A model generated the notes under the pieces. It was not told the DNA's origin and made no database searches. It saw only the letters and a program-made list of their open reading frames with translations. DNA of 41,272 nucleotides from JAWKUK01 sp041398605 (GTDB lineage: Bacteria; Planctomycetota; UBA1135; GCA-002686595). Positions 16,785 to 25,351 of this stretch are shown in pieces. Each line of letters opens with the position of its first letter. Within the stretch, counting starts at the first letter, position 1. The position numbers were made by a program, and so were the translations under genes. Location: contig JAWKUK010000035.1 of NCBI GenBank assembly GCA_041398605.1, positions 1-41,272 of the forward strand, written 5' to 3'.

Positions 16785-17197
16785 TGGGCCCCCTCTCCGC
16801 TAGACGGGGCCGCGGCCGCGAGCAGCGGGTAGGCGCCATCGGCGTCGTGCGTCTCCGGCCCGTGCAAGGCCGGGTTGAAGACGCAGATCATTCGCAGCTG
16901 CGTGTGCGCTTTCAACACGTGTCGGTCATTGGCGTCGAGGGCATACATCGTCCCCGGCGCGATCGGGTGCACGACGTCCGTTTCGAGGTCGTGGATCTCC
17001 CCTTCACCTTCGACGCAGTACACGGCCTCGACGTGGTTGCGGTACCACATCTTGGTCGCGGTGCCCGCGTGCAAGGTCGTGTCGTGGAACGAGAAGCCCA
17101 TGCCATCGCTCTCGAGCAGCAGACGGTGGCTGGTCCAGTTGGTGTCGCTGACGCAGCGTTCGCTGCCTTTCAGCTCGTTCAGTCGGCGTACGATCAT
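16781..17197 (-). CDS. ectC: L-ectoine synthase
   Basis: A 138-residue cupin, close to the usual 130. It closes the ring of N-gamma-acetyl-diaminobutyrate to give ectoine. Residues known from EctC structures sit at their normal numbers: W21 and R25 (TNWTSHR), Y52 and E57 (WYRNHVEAVY), Y85 (GTMY) and H93 (NDRHVL); Glu57, Tyr85 and His93 bind iron. The C-terminal tail is Ala-rich and slightly extended. It lies 19 nt after ectB and overlaps the fusion gene by 4 nt, so synthesis and hydroxylation are coupled. Confidence 0.97.
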   Translation of the reverse strand: MIVRRLNELKGSERCVSDTNWTSHRLLLESDGMGFSFHDTTLHAGTATKMWYRNHVEAVYCVEGEGEIHDLETDVVHPIAPGTMYALDANDRHVLKAHTQLRMICVFNPALHGPETHDADGAYPLLAAAAPSSGEGAQ

Positions 17198-17216
17198 GGC
17201 TCTTCTGTTCAGCTCC

Positions 17217-18533
17217 TCAGACGAGGGTGGGTTCCGGGGTGCGGTCCGCGACGACGGCGCGCAGGCTCTCCGCGACGATCTCGACGCCCTCCTCGAGCGA
17301 GGCGACGTCCATGGTCAAAGCGGGCAGGAACTTCAGCACCTGGTCTGCGTGCCCGGCCGTCTCGATCACCAGGTGACGCTCGAAGCAGGCGCGCGAGACG
17401 GCGCTCGCCAGCGTGGCGTCCTCGAACGCGATGCCCTGCACCAGCCCGCGGCCGCGGACCGTCATGGCGATGTCTTCGTGGGACGCCGAGAGCGCCTCGA
17501 GCCGCTCGCGGAGGAGCGTCGCCTTGGCCTGGATCTCGCGTTCGAAGCCAGCTTCGGCCCAAAACTCGAGCGCCCGAGTCGCGGTCACGAAGGCCAGGTT
17601 GTGGCCGCGGAAGGTCCCGTTGTGCTCGCCCGGCGAGAACACGTCGAGCTCTTCGCGCAGGAGCACGAGGGCCAGCGGGATCCCGAGGCCGGAGAGCGAC
17701 TTCGAGAGGCACACGATATCGGGCTCTAGGCCCGCGCCTTCGAAGCTGAAGAAGCTGCCCGTGCGCCCGCAGCCGGCCTGAATGTCGTCGATGACGAGCA
17801 GGACCCCGTGGGCGCGGCAGGCCTGCTCGACGCCCCGCAGCCAGTCGGCGCTGGCGACACGCACGCCACCTTCGCATTGCACCGTCTCGAGCACGACGCC
17901 CGCAGGGAGCGTGCGTTGCCGGGCGGCGCGCTCGAGCTCGCGGCGCAGGAAGGCGAGCGAGTCGAGCCCGTCCTGGGTCTGGCCGTCAAAAGGCAAGAGG
18001 CGCGTGTGGTCGAGCGGCTGGCCCGCGCCATCGCGCTTCATCTGGTTCGAGGTGATCGCGAGCGCGCCGAGCGTCATGCCATGAAAGCCGCCGCGGAAGG
18101 CAAAGACGGTGCTGCGTCCGGTCGCCTTGCGCGCCAGCTTCAGCGCCGCTTCCACCGCGTTCGTCCCTGTCGGTCCGGGGAACAGCAGCTTGTAGTCGAG
18201 CCCACGCGGCTCGAGGACGACGCTCTGGAAGCGCTCGATGAAGCCGCGCTTGGCGCGCGTGGCCATGTCGAGCGAGTGTGTGATCCCGTCGCCGCCGAGG
18301 TACTCCATGAGCCCCTGCTTCAGCTTCGGATGGTTGTGTCCATAGTTGAGGGCCCCGGCGCCGGAGAAGAAGTCCAGGTACGCGTTGCCGTCCTCGTCAT
18401 ATAGCCGGCTGCCGCGCGCGCGATCGAAGACGGCGGGGAAGGAGCGGACGTAGGTACGCACCTCTGATTCGTACTCGTTGAAGACGTGCAAAGGGTCGTG
18501 CTGGGTCCTGGTGGAGTGGGCTTGGATGCTCAT
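17217..18533 (-). CDS. ectB: Diaminobutyrate--2-oxoglutarate transaminase
   Basis: A 438-residue class-III aminotransferase that makes L-2,4-diaminobutyrate from aspartate semialdehyde and glutamate, the first dedicated ectoine step. LDFFSGAGALNYGHNHP near residue 54 is the EctB signature. FPGPTGTNAVEAALKLAR binds the cofactor phosphate, VIDDIQAGCGRTG holds the cofactor Asp, and LSKSLSG carries the PLP lysine K278. Its start overlaps the ectA stop by 4 nt. The length is about normal for EctB. Confidence 0.97.
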   Translation of the reverse strand: MSIQAHSTRTQHDPLHVFNEYESEVRTYVRSFPAVFDRARGSRLYDEDGNAYLDFFSGAGALNYGHNHPKLKQGLMEYLGGDGITHSLDMATRAKRGFIERFQSVVLEPRGLDYKLLFPGPTGTNAVEAALKLARKATGRSTVFAFRGGFHGMTLGALAITSNQMKRDGAGQPLDHTRLLPFDGQTQDGLDSLAFLRRELERAARQRTLPAGVVLETVQCEGGVRVASADWLRGVEQACRAHGVLLVIDDIQAGCGRTGSFFSFEGAGLEPDIVCLSKSLSGLGIPLALVLLREELDVFSPGEHNGTFRGHNLAFVTATRALEFWAEAGFEREIQAKATLLRERLEALSASHEDIAMTVRGRGLVQGIAFEDATLASAVSRACFERHLVIETAGHADQVLKFLPALTMDVASLEEGVEIVAESLRAVVADRTPEPTLV

Positions 18534-19054
18534 GACACGCTGGTGAAAGGTCCGATGTGGAACAAGACCTCGGGCTCGTGTCCTTGGTCGGGAAAGTGAT
18601 TCGTTGCGAAGTGCGGCGCTTCACTGCAAGCGCAGCCGTGCCGCTTGGCGAGGCCGTGGAACAGCCGGCTGGAGGCGGCGTTGGAGGGCGTGACCGTCGC
18701 CTCGACCGCGGCCGGTCCAAGGCGCTCGACGAGCGCGTCGAGCATGCGGCCCGCGAGCCCGAGGCCGCGGTGGCCTCGCGCGACAGTGACCTGCCAAACG
18801 AAGAGCACGTCGGGCCGCTCTTGGCGCATGAAGCCCGTCACGAAGCCCGCGGGCCGGCCATCGATGGCTGCGACGACGCTCGTCTTCGAGAACTGGTCGC
18901 ACCACAGCAGATAGGCGTAGGGCGCGTTCAGGTCGAGGCCGCCCGAGTCCCGCGCGAGCCGCCAAAGGTCGGCCCCGTCAGCGCGCGAAGGCGGCCGAAG
19001 CTCGACGTTCACGGTCGAGTCGGGCTGGGTGTGCAGGCTCTGTTTGGTCGTCAT
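18530..19054 (-). CDS. ectA: L-2,4-diaminobutyrate acetyltransferase
   Basis: A 174-residue GNAT protein that acetylates diaminobutyrate with acetyl-CoA. DLWRLARDSGGLDLNAPYAYLLWC is the typical EctA opening, FVTGFMRQERPDVLFVWQVTV the central strands, RGHRGLGLAGRML the acetyl-CoA loop, and VTPSNAASSRLF the last core element. The start is an ATG only 4 nt after the aspartokinase stop, and the stop overlaps ectB, so all are co-translated. Confidence 0.96.
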   Translation of the reverse strand: MTTKQSLHTQPDSTVNVELRPPSRADGADLWRLARDSGGLDLNAPYAYLLWCDQFSKTSVVAAIDGRPAGFVTGFMRQERPDVLFVWQVTVARGHRGLGLAGRMLDALVERLGPAAVEATVTPSNAASSRLFHGLAKRHGCACSEAPHFATNHFPDQGHEPEVLFHIGPFTSVS

Positions 19055-19058
19055 TGGA

Positions 19059-20285
19059 TCAGCCTTGGACCGCGAGGGGTTGCTCGATGAAGTGCGAGTG
19101 GATGGCGCGCACTGCGTCCGCGCGGTCCGCGGCGGGGACGGCGCAGGTGATCGAGTGCGCCCGACGGTAGGCGACTGGGGGCCGCGTCGAAGAGCGCTCG
19201 AGGACGCCCCCCACCCGCTCGAGGAGCTCAGGGGTCACGGCTCGATGGCTGACGACCGAGACGGACGCGAGCCGCGTCGTGACCGAGGCGTCACGCAGCC
19301 GCTCTTGCAGCTTCGCCGTCACGCGCTCTGGGTCAGGCACGTCCTCGATGTCGACGAGCAGGTGCTCCATCGAGTCAGAGCGCTGCAGCAGGAGCCCGTC
19401 TTCGTCGCCGAGGCACTCGAGCGCGCGCTCATAGAGCCCCGTCTCGCCCCGGCGCGCGCGCACGTAGATGCGGCTCTTGCGTGAGGCGACGCCGACGATC
19501 GGCGGTGCCTCGGTCGCGCAGGCCGAGAAGGCGAGGTCCGCTTCGCAGCGAATCCGGGTAAAGCGCGGCTCGCCGAACGTCGAGCGCGCATGGATCGCGA
19601 CGCCCTTCTGCCGCGCCATGGCGATGCACGCAGGGTGAAGGACACGCGCCCCGTGCAGGGCGTACTCGGCCATCAGGGCGGAGTCGAGCTGCTTCAGGTG
19701 CAACGGCTCGTCGACGATGCGAGGGTCGGCGGTGTAGACGCCCGGCACGTCGGAGTAGATCTCGCAGCACTCGGCCCCGAGGGCGCCGGCCAAGGCGAGC
19801 GCCGAGGTGTCCGAGCCGCCGCGCCCGAGCGTCGTCACCTCACCCGACGAGCCGAGCCCCTGGAAGCCGGCCACGATCACGACGTGCCCAGCGGCGAGCT
19901 CCGCTATCACTCGGTCGGGGCGCACGTCCTTGATCGTCGCGTTGGCGTGGAGGTCGTCGGTCAGGATCCCGCTCTGTGGACCCGTCAATGAGATGGCGCT
20001 GTGCCCGGCCTCCTCGATCGCCATGGCGAGGAGCGCCGTGCTCATGCGCTCGCCCGACGACAGGAGCATGTCGAGCTCGCGGCGCGACGGCGACGAGGAG
20101 ACCTCGAGCGCGCGACCGAGCAGCTCCGACGTGGTGTTCCCCATGGCCGACACCACGGCGACGAGCGGGCGCGCGCCGCCTTCGGTGGACTCGATGATCT
20201 TCCGCGCAACGCGGCGCAGCTTCTCGAGCGTGGAAAGGGACGAGCCACCGTACTTCTGGACGATGGGGTTCAAAGGCTGGATCAC
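19059..20285 (-). CDS. ask: Aspartate kinase within the ectoine operon
   Basis: A 408-residue aspartokinase supplying aspartyl phosphate. VQKYGGSSL (K11) is the nucleotide-binding K.GG motif, SSGERMST and LGRGGSDTSALALAGALGA form the substrate pocket, and the C-terminal 150 residues look like paired ACT domains (GLLLQRSDSMEHLLVDIED; VSVVSHRAVTPELLERVG). Its sequence style is closer to the LysC type than to the proteobacterial Ask_Ect, as far as can be judged by eye. The start is a GTG. Operon location argues for a role dedicated to ectoine precursor supply, perhaps with relaxed feedback control. Confidence 0.93.
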   Translation of the reverse strand: MIQPLNPIVQKYGGSSLSTLEKLRRVARKIIESTEGGARPLVAVVSAMGNTTSELLGRALEVSSSPSRRELDMLLSSGERMSTALLAMAIEEAGHSAISLTGPQSGILTDDLHANATIKDVRPDRVIAELAAGHVVIVAGFQGLGSSGEVTTLGRGGSDTSALALAGALGAECCEIYSDVPGVYTADPRIVDEPLHLKQLDSALMAEYALHGARVLHPACIAMARQKGVAIHARSTFGEPRFTRIRCEADLAFSACATEAPPIVGVASRKSRIYVRARRGETGLYERALECLGDEDGLLLQRSDSMEHLLVDIEDVPDPERVTAKLQERLRDASVTTRLASVSVVSHRAVTPELLERVGGVLERSSTRPPVAYRRAHSITCAVPAADRADAVRAIHSHFIEQPLAVQG

Positions 20286-20345
20286 GGTGCGGGGCTTGGC
20301 TCAAGGTCGAAGCGGAGGAGAAACAGGCGGCCTGTGAGGCCAGCG

Positions 20346-21425
20346 TCAGCGGGCGGGGCTGCGACAGATCAGCGACTCAGCGATCTGCACGGCGTTCCAG
20401 GCGGCGCCCTTGAGCAGGTTGTCGGCGACGATCCAGAGCTGCAGGCCGCGCTCGAACGAGCGCGACGCGCGCACGCGCCCCACATGGACTGCGTGGGTGC
20501 CGGCCGTCGCCGCCGGCGTCGGCGGCGCGCCGTCGTGGACACAGACGCCAGGCGCGTCGCGGAGGACGGCCAACGCCGCGCGCACGTCGCATGGCTTTTG
20601 CGTCTGCACGACGACCGATTCGGCGTGCCCGGTGAAGACGGGCACGCGCACGCAAGTGACGTCGAGAGGGAGCTCCTCGCCGAGGATCTTCGGCGTCTCG
20701 CGCATCATCTTGACCTCCTCGCTCGTGTGCCCGTCTTCGTCGAGGTCGCCGATCTCGGGCAGCACGTCGAACACGGGCACGCCGGGCGCGCCTTTGGGGC
20801 CGGTCTCACCGTCGTGGCTCTGGAGGCGCGCGGCGGTCGCTGCTCGAAAGCGCTCCACGGCGACGCGCCCCGCGCCCGAGACGCTCTGGTAGGTGCTCAC
20901 GTGCACGCGCGCGAGGCCGAACGCGCGGCGCAGCGGCTCGAGCGCCGTTACGAGCTGAATCGTCGAGCAGTTCGGGTTGGCGATGATCGCGCCGCCGCCT
21001 CCGAGCGCGATCGGCGCCAAGCGGTCCGAGTTGACCTCCGGGACGACGAGCGGGACGTCGCGGTCCATGCGGAACGCGCTGGTGTTGTCGATGCAGACGG
21101 CGCCCTCGCGCGCGGCGATCGGCAGCCATGCGCGGCTCACGTCTCCGCCGGCGCTCGCGAGCAGCAGGTCGACTCCACGCAGCAGCTCGTGGCTGACGGG
21201 CTGGACGCGCACGCGCTCGCCTGCGAACGGGACGCTGCGCGATGCCGAGCGTGGCGAAGCCAGCGGGAGCAGCTCGGAGATCGGCAGCGCTCGCTCATCG
21301 ATCAGTTGCAGCATCTTGCTCCCGACCAGGCCGGTGGCGCCGAGCACCGCGACTCTCAATGCGCGCGCGGGCGGCGCGACTGGGGTCCGAGGGCGTGGCG
21401 CTGCGGCTTCAAGCGGTGTGTTCAT
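20346..21425 (-). CDS. asd: Aspartate-semialdehyde dehydrogenase
   Basis: A 359-residue NADP-dependent enzyme reducing aspartyl phosphate to the semialdehyde used by EctB. VAVLGATGLVGSKML is the nucleotide-binding loop, CIDNTSAFRM and VVPEVN are family blocks, NPNCSTIQL carries the catalytic C153, and VPVFTGHAESVVV holds the conserved His. The ATG at 21425 is preferred over the extended frame to 21530 because the extension would cover the sigma-54 promoter. About 25 Pro/Ala-rich residues precede the core. It is the first gene of the ectoine operon; 60 nt separate it from ask. Confidence 0.94.
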   Translation of the reverse strand: MNTPLEAAAPRPRTPVAPPARALRVAVLGATGLVGSKMLQLIDERALPISELLPLASPRSASRSVPFAGERVRVQPVSHELLRGVDLLLASAGGDVSRAWLPIAAREGAVCIDNTSAFRMDRDVPLVVPEVNSDRLAPIALGGGGAIIANPNCSTIQLVTALEPLRRAFGLARVHVSTYQSVSGAGRVAVERFRAATAARLQSHDGETGPKGAPGVPVFDVLPEIGDLDEDGHTSEEVKMMRETPKILGEELPLDVTCVRVPVFTGHAESVVVQTQKPCDVRAALAVLRDAPGVCVHDGAPPTPAATAGTHAVHVGRVRASRSFERGLQLWIVADNLLKGAAWNAVQIAESLICRSPAR

Positions 21426-21475
21426 GGTCGAGGGCGCGAGTGGAGAGGAGGCGGGTCGCAGCCACCACTCGCCTA

Positions 21476-21491
21476 AGCAAGCGGTGTGCCG
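21476..21491 (-). promoter_or_regulatory. Near-consensus sigma-54 (-24/-12) promoter for the ectoine operon
   Basis: The minus strand reads CGGCAC-ACCGC-TTGCT against the consensus TGGCAC-N5-TTGC(A/T). The invariant GG (21490-21489) and GC (21478-21477) are exactly 10 nt apart. It lies about 50 nt upstream of the asd ATG, leaving room for a leader of about 40 nt. The divergent neighbour encodes a GAFTGA-containing activator of sigma-54 polymerase. Confidence 0.75.
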
Positions 21492-21562
21492 AGGCACGAA
21501 TCGGCCAGAACGACGCTGTCGAGGGCACACTGGAGCCGCGACATCCGATAACCTTCGGAGCT

Positions 21563-23080
21563 ATGAAGTCCGGATCAGAGGCGCGGCCTCCGACGGAACG
21601 CCGCAGACCGCGACCGCGCACGATCATGGCGGTCGAGGACGAGGCGCTCCGGCAGCGACTCACGAAGCTGCTCGGCACATCGCGCGTCGACTTGGAGCTG
21701 GTCGATCCGAAGGTCGATCCGTTGAACGCCCCGCCCGAGCGCTTGGCGGACTTCGTGATCCTCCGGCGCTCCAGCGTTGGCCCGGACGAGCTGCGCCGGC
21801 TCGAGAACGCCCAAGAGGGCTGCAACTTGGTGGTCGTGACCGACGGTGCCGACGATCACGAACGAGCGCAGTTGTTCTCTGCGGGCGTTTCGGGCGTGCT
21901 CGACGCGAGCGACTCAGCGTTGGAGCTGCGCGAGGCGTTCGCTGCGATCGCCGCTGCCGAGGGCTCCGCGCCGCGCGACCCGCACCGGGGCCGCGGCGGT
22001 GGCGAACCACGGTTGAGCGACTTCCATTCGCGCAGCGCGAGGATGCGCAGCTTCCTGCAGCTCGTGGACCGCGTGGTCGACACCGACTCCTCGCTGCTCG
22101 TAACGGGCGAGACGGGGGTCGGCAAGGAGCGCTTGGCGCAGGCGATCCACAACGAGGGCGCGCGACGCCACGGGCCCTTTGTCTCAGTGAACTGTGGCGC
22201 GATCCCGGAGGCGCTGCTCGAGAGCGAGCTCTTTGGGCACGTGGCGGGCGCGTTCACGGGGGCGGAGCGCCAGAAGCGGGGCCGCTTCGAGCTGGCCAGC
22301 GGCGGCACCATCTTCTTGGACGAGATCGGCGAGATGCCGGTGCACCTGCAGGTCAACTTGCTGAGCGTCTTGCAGCGCCACCAGGTGCAGCGCGTGGGCG
22401 GCGAGGACCTCTTGCGCGTCGACGTGCGCGTGATGGCCGCGACCAACCGGGACCTCGCGACGGAGGTGCGCGAGGGTCGTTTTCGCGAGGACCTCTACTA
22501 CCGCCTCAACGTCGTCTCGCTGGAGATCCCGCCGCTGCGCGAGCGCGCCGAGGACATCCCTGACATGGTCGGGTCCTTTATCCGCCACTTCCGCGGCACG
22601 CTGGGCCGGAGCCAGGTCAACAGCATCACCGCGGACGCCCTCGAAGCGCTGATGCGCTACCCGTGGCCGGGCAACGTGCGCCAGCTCATCAACGCGGTGG
22701 AGCACGCGATCGTGGTCTGTCGTTCGCCGCACATCTCGCTCGCGGATCTGCCGCAGTCGGTCGTGTCCCCTGCGTCGGCGCTGGACGCCCAGGTGGCGCC
22801 GGCGGCCCGCCAGACTGGGCGCGGGCCGACACGGCCGCCGCAGGACGATGCCCCCCAGAACGATGCCCCACAGAGCGATACGTATGCGCGCTGGTGCAAT
22901 CTTCCGCTGCGAGAGGCGCGCAACGAAGTGGTGCGAGAGTTCGAGCGCACCTACCTCGAGCACCTGCTGCGCCGCACCAAAGGCCGCGTGGGGCACACGG
23001 CCGATCTGGCCGGCATCACCCCGCGCAGCCTCTACGACAAGCTGAAGCTCTACGACTTGCGCAAGGACGACTATCGTTGA
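21563..23080 (+). CDS. Sigma-54-dependent transcriptional activator with pseudo-receiver domain
   Basis: A 505-residue regulator. Residues 20-132 resemble a response-regulator receiver (TIMAVEDEALRQRLTKLL), but the usual phospho-acceptor Asp is replaced (ADFVILRRSS, R68), so phosphorylation is unlikely. Residues 150-395 form the AAA+ domain: Walker A GETGVGKE (182-189), GAFTGA (229-234) for contact with sigma-54, Walker B GTIFLDEIGE (248-257) and the sensor region RYPWPGNVRQL. A polar linker with a DDAPQNDAPQSD repeat leads to a Fis-type helix-turn-helix (GHTADLAGITPRSLYDKL). It is divergent from asd and probably controls the ectoine operon. No partner kinase is nearby. The ATG at 21563 precedes the receiver-like fold. 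Confidence 0.9.
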   Translation: MKSGSEARPPTERRRPRPRTIMAVEDEALRQRLTKLLGTSRVDLELVDPKVDPLNAPPERLADFVILRRSSVGPDELRRLENAQEGCNLVVVTDGADDHERAQLFSAGVSGVLDASDSALELREAFAAIAAAEGSAPRDPHRGRGGGEPRLSDFHSRSARMRSFLQLVDRVVDTDSSLLVTGETGVGKERLAQAIHNEGARRHGPFVSVNCGAIPEALLESELFGHVAGAFTGAERQKRGRFELASGGTIFLDEIGEMPVHLQVNLLSVLQRHQVQRVGGEDLLRVDVRVMAATNRDLATEVREGRFREDLYYRLNVVSLEIPPLRERAEDIPDMVGSFIRHFRGTLGRSQVNSITADALEALMRYPWPGNVRQLINAVEHAIVVCRSPHISLADLPQSVVSPASALDAQVAPAARQTGRGPTRPPQDDAPQNDAPQSDTYARWCNLPLREARNEVVREFERTYLEHLLRRTKGRVGHTADLAGITPRSLYDKLKLYDLRKDDYR

Positions 23081-23443
23081 CCGCCAGGCCGCTGCAGGTT
23101 CGCCGTCTGGGCCCGCTGTATGAGCCAATCGGGGCGCTGCCAGGGCTGAGGGGGTGAGCCCTCCATCACCGGCCTATGGGCGGTCGTTGGCGCCGATCTA
23201 CGCGGACGCCGTGCTGGTGCCCAGGCCCGAGAGCGCGTACGCACAGGCGACCCGACCGAGCGCAGAGGCAGACCGCGCGGTCGACGAGCCGCTCGGGGAT
23301 GAACAGATGCGGCGCCCGGCACGGTTCTGCCGCGGGCCCGGTGCACCCGGCCTTCGGCATGCGGCAGCAACGTCTGGCATACGGCCCTTGACCGCACTCA
23401 CTTTCATGGCGCGAGACCAAGGGTCATGGCGCGAGACCAAGGG
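23081..23443. other. Gene-free stretch between the activator and the broken SUMF1 gene
   Basis: These 363 bp separate two convergent genes. No frame shows the local third-position GC pattern along with a plausible start or family motif. The right end holds two extra copies of a 20-bp repeat described separately. Confidence 0.5.
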
Positions 23444-23463
23444 TCATGGAGCGAGAGCAGGGG
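23404..23463 (-). repeat. 20-bp tandem repeat copying the end of the SUMF1 gene, stop codon included
   Basis: The plus-strand unit TCATGGCGCGAGACCAAGGG occurs at 23404-23423 and 23424-23443; the third copy at 23444-23463 differs at three positions and is the coding end of the gene, with its TGA at 23446-23444. In gene direction, TGA recurs at 0, 20 and 40 nt, which are three different frames. Confidence 0.85.
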
Positions 23464-24720
23464 CGAGCACGACCCGAAACCCGAAGAACCCGGCAGAGGC
23501 GCTAGGAACGCTGACGTATCGGACCGCGGAGCGACAGACGCTCGAGATGTTGAGCCAGCTCCCACCGCGGACGACTCGAAAACCGCCGCCAGTCGTAAAG
23601 GGGTCGGTCACCGCAGCCGAGCTATACGCCGCATAGGAGTCCAGGCACCACTCCCAGACGTTGCCGTGCATGTCGTAGAGCCCGAAAGCGTTCGGCGCGT
23701 AGCTGCCGACCGGCACGGTGCCGCTCGATACGAGCACGCCGCACGATGAGTTGGAGTGTTGGCTGTAGCCAAACCGCGCCTGGTTGCAAAAGAGGTCCAG
23801 CCCGTTGTTGAACTCAGTCGTCGACCCCGCCCGACACGCGTATTCCCATTCCGCCTCGGTAGGCAGTCGGTACTCGTACCCCAGCGGCACATTGCCGAGC
23901 GCGGATTGCTGCGCGGTGAGCGCTGAGCAGTATGCCCGCGCTTGTTGCCAGGTGAGGTCCTCGACTGGAAGTGAGGGTCCAAGGTAAGTCGACGTGTTCA
24001 CCACCATCAGCGCGGTGTACTCAGCTTGTGACTTCGTGTTGGCCCATCCAGAACAGGTTGCTGATGGTCACTTGGTGGACGGGCTGCTGATTAGAGTTGT
24101 TGAAGTAGGGCGCGGCGTTCGGCGCATTCGACCCCATCATGAACGTCCCTGGCAGGATCGGCACCATCCCCGGAAGCGGGTTGCCGCCGCCTCGGTGAAG
24201 CGGACTTCGAGTCCGTCGCTGAAGTTCGAGGTCAGGAAGCCGAGCGCGGTGTCTCGGTACCAGCATTGGAAGTTCCAGGTCGCGCCAGGCAGCACCACCA
24301 CCGCGCCGAGCGGCTGAATCGCGTTGAGATCCGCCATCACGCTGACGATCCCCGCTGCGCCGAGTTCAGGATCACGCCGCCCACCAGCCGTCCAATCGGG
24401 CTGCCGAGGCAGAGGCTGCCCGTGCTGCCGCCTGGGTTCGCAACGAAGCCCTGATAGCGGCTGCACAAGAACCGCCGCTGTGTTCTGCGGCAGCCCCGAG
24501 GAACGTCAGCATCCAGGTTGTTCGACGTCACCGGCGTGCTGCCAGTGCCAGCCATCGACGCTGTCGCACCGGTCCGAGTTCGGCGCAGGCGTGCAGTAGC
24601 TGGTGCCGAGCTGCGCGAGCGCGGTACTCGCGGCCGTGACGGTCAGCACGGCGCCCCCGCGGTTCGACCAAGCGCTGCGGCGAAGGCGCGCTCGACAAGG
24701 GAGCAGGACTTGGATGGCCC
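23444..24720 (-). pseudogene. Frame-broken secreted protein: planctomycete domain plus SUMF1/FGE-like domain
   Basis: Read on the minus strand, pieces of one protein follow in order but in changing frames: an export signal and start (VTAASTALAQLGTSYCTPAPNS), TGATASMAGTGSTPVTSNN, SSGLPQNTAA, RYQGFVANPGGSTGSLCLG, VVVLPGATWNFQCWYRD, then GNPLPGMVPILPGTFMMGS and QVTISNLFWMGQHEVT, and finally an intact 188-codon SUMF1 core (RLPTEAEWEYACRAG, MHGNVWEWCLDS, VVRGGSWLN). Frame changes fall near 24575, 24505, 24475, 24360, 24190 and 24025, and mostly look like single-base gains or losses in G, C or T runs. The sulfatase-activating Cys motif of true FGE is absent, so an EgtB/PvdO-like or structural role is likelier. 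It may be a recent pseudogene or a poorly sequenced intact gene. Confidence 0.8.
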
Positions 24721-25143
24721 ACCTCGAGGCCCGAAGTTTGGCAGGGCTTCGCACTCCCGGCCTACCCGGCCCTCGAGTGTCCCACCTTCAAGCATGACGC
24801 AAGCTGACCCCACGAGGACGCCTTGACTGAACTGCAGAGGGATACACGCAGGGTCAAATAGCTTCCGCAAAGGACCATTTTCGGAATCTATGGTGGGTCC
24901 CTCGGATCTGCTTCGAGCCGCCCGCCAAGACCTTCTCAAGTGCCCAAGCAAGCAAGTCCGCCCCCCCCAGCCTCGGCCAACGAGCCGACGCCGCAGACAG
25001 ACACTCGCCCAACCCCATCGGCGCGCGAAGCGCGCCAGCCCATCCGCGTCAGCGGATGGGCCAACAACGAACAAATTCGCCCCTGGCGAGCGCATGCGAG
25101 CAATTCCCAGAGGCGAATTGCGAGCGAACCCCAGAGGCGAATT
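24721..25143. other. Gene-free stretch with strong hairpins downstream of the initiator tRNA
   Basis: About 420 bp without a convincing gene. Its right third holds two back-to-back hairpins (25020-25061) and a long inverted repeat reaching the tRNA (25072-25145). A run of nine C is at 24960-24968. The left part might contain the true start of the broken SUMF1 gene; no clean signal-peptide start was found. Confidence 0.5.
25020..25061 (-). terminator. Two adjacent hairpins downstream of the initiator tRNA
   Basis: Positions 25038-25047 pair perfectly with 25052-25061 (10 bp, 4-nt loop GTCA), and 25020-25026 pair with 25030-25036 (7 bp, 3-nt loop). On the minus strand they follow the tRNA gene by about 80 nt and could end its transcript. 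No T-run follows. Confidence 0.45.

Positions 25144-25145
<2 letters not shown>
25072..25145 (-). repeat. Inverted and direct repeat block that includes the tRNA CCA end
   Basis: CAAATTCGCCCCTGG at 25072-25086 is the inverse of CCAGAGGCGAATTTG at 25131-25145 with one difference, which would be a G-U pair in RNA. Between them, GCAATTC (25100-25106) and GAATTGC (25115-25121) form a 7-bp inner stem, and CCAGAGGCGAATTG at 25107-25120 repeats the outer arm directly. The outer arm covers the last two bases of the tRNA. Confidence 0.7.
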
Positions 25146-25220
<75 letters not shown>

Positions 25221-25351
25221 TCCCGTTGTGAGCGGGCATTGTAGGGGCCGCCGCGCGCGATACAAGGGCCATCTGCAAGAACCGCGACACAGCTCAACGA
25301 GCGCGGCATTCGAGCGCAGGGGCCCACCCTCCTTGCTCGGGGCCAACGCGC

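Noticed and set aside
14271..16832. An 853-codon open frame opposite marC and eutA-ectD
   Set aside because: Both genes on the other strand have full domain motifs; this frame has none.
23444..24007. Genuine formylglycine-generating enzyme (sulfatase activator)
   Set aside because: The active-site Cys motif of copper-dependent FGE is missing; the region around VVRGGSWLN lacks the paired Cys of true FGE.
24643..25095. A 150-codon minus-strand open frame upstream of the broken SUMF1 gene
   Set aside because: It shows neither the local codon bias nor a family motif; only its very end overlaps the possible signal-peptide region of the SUMF1 gene.
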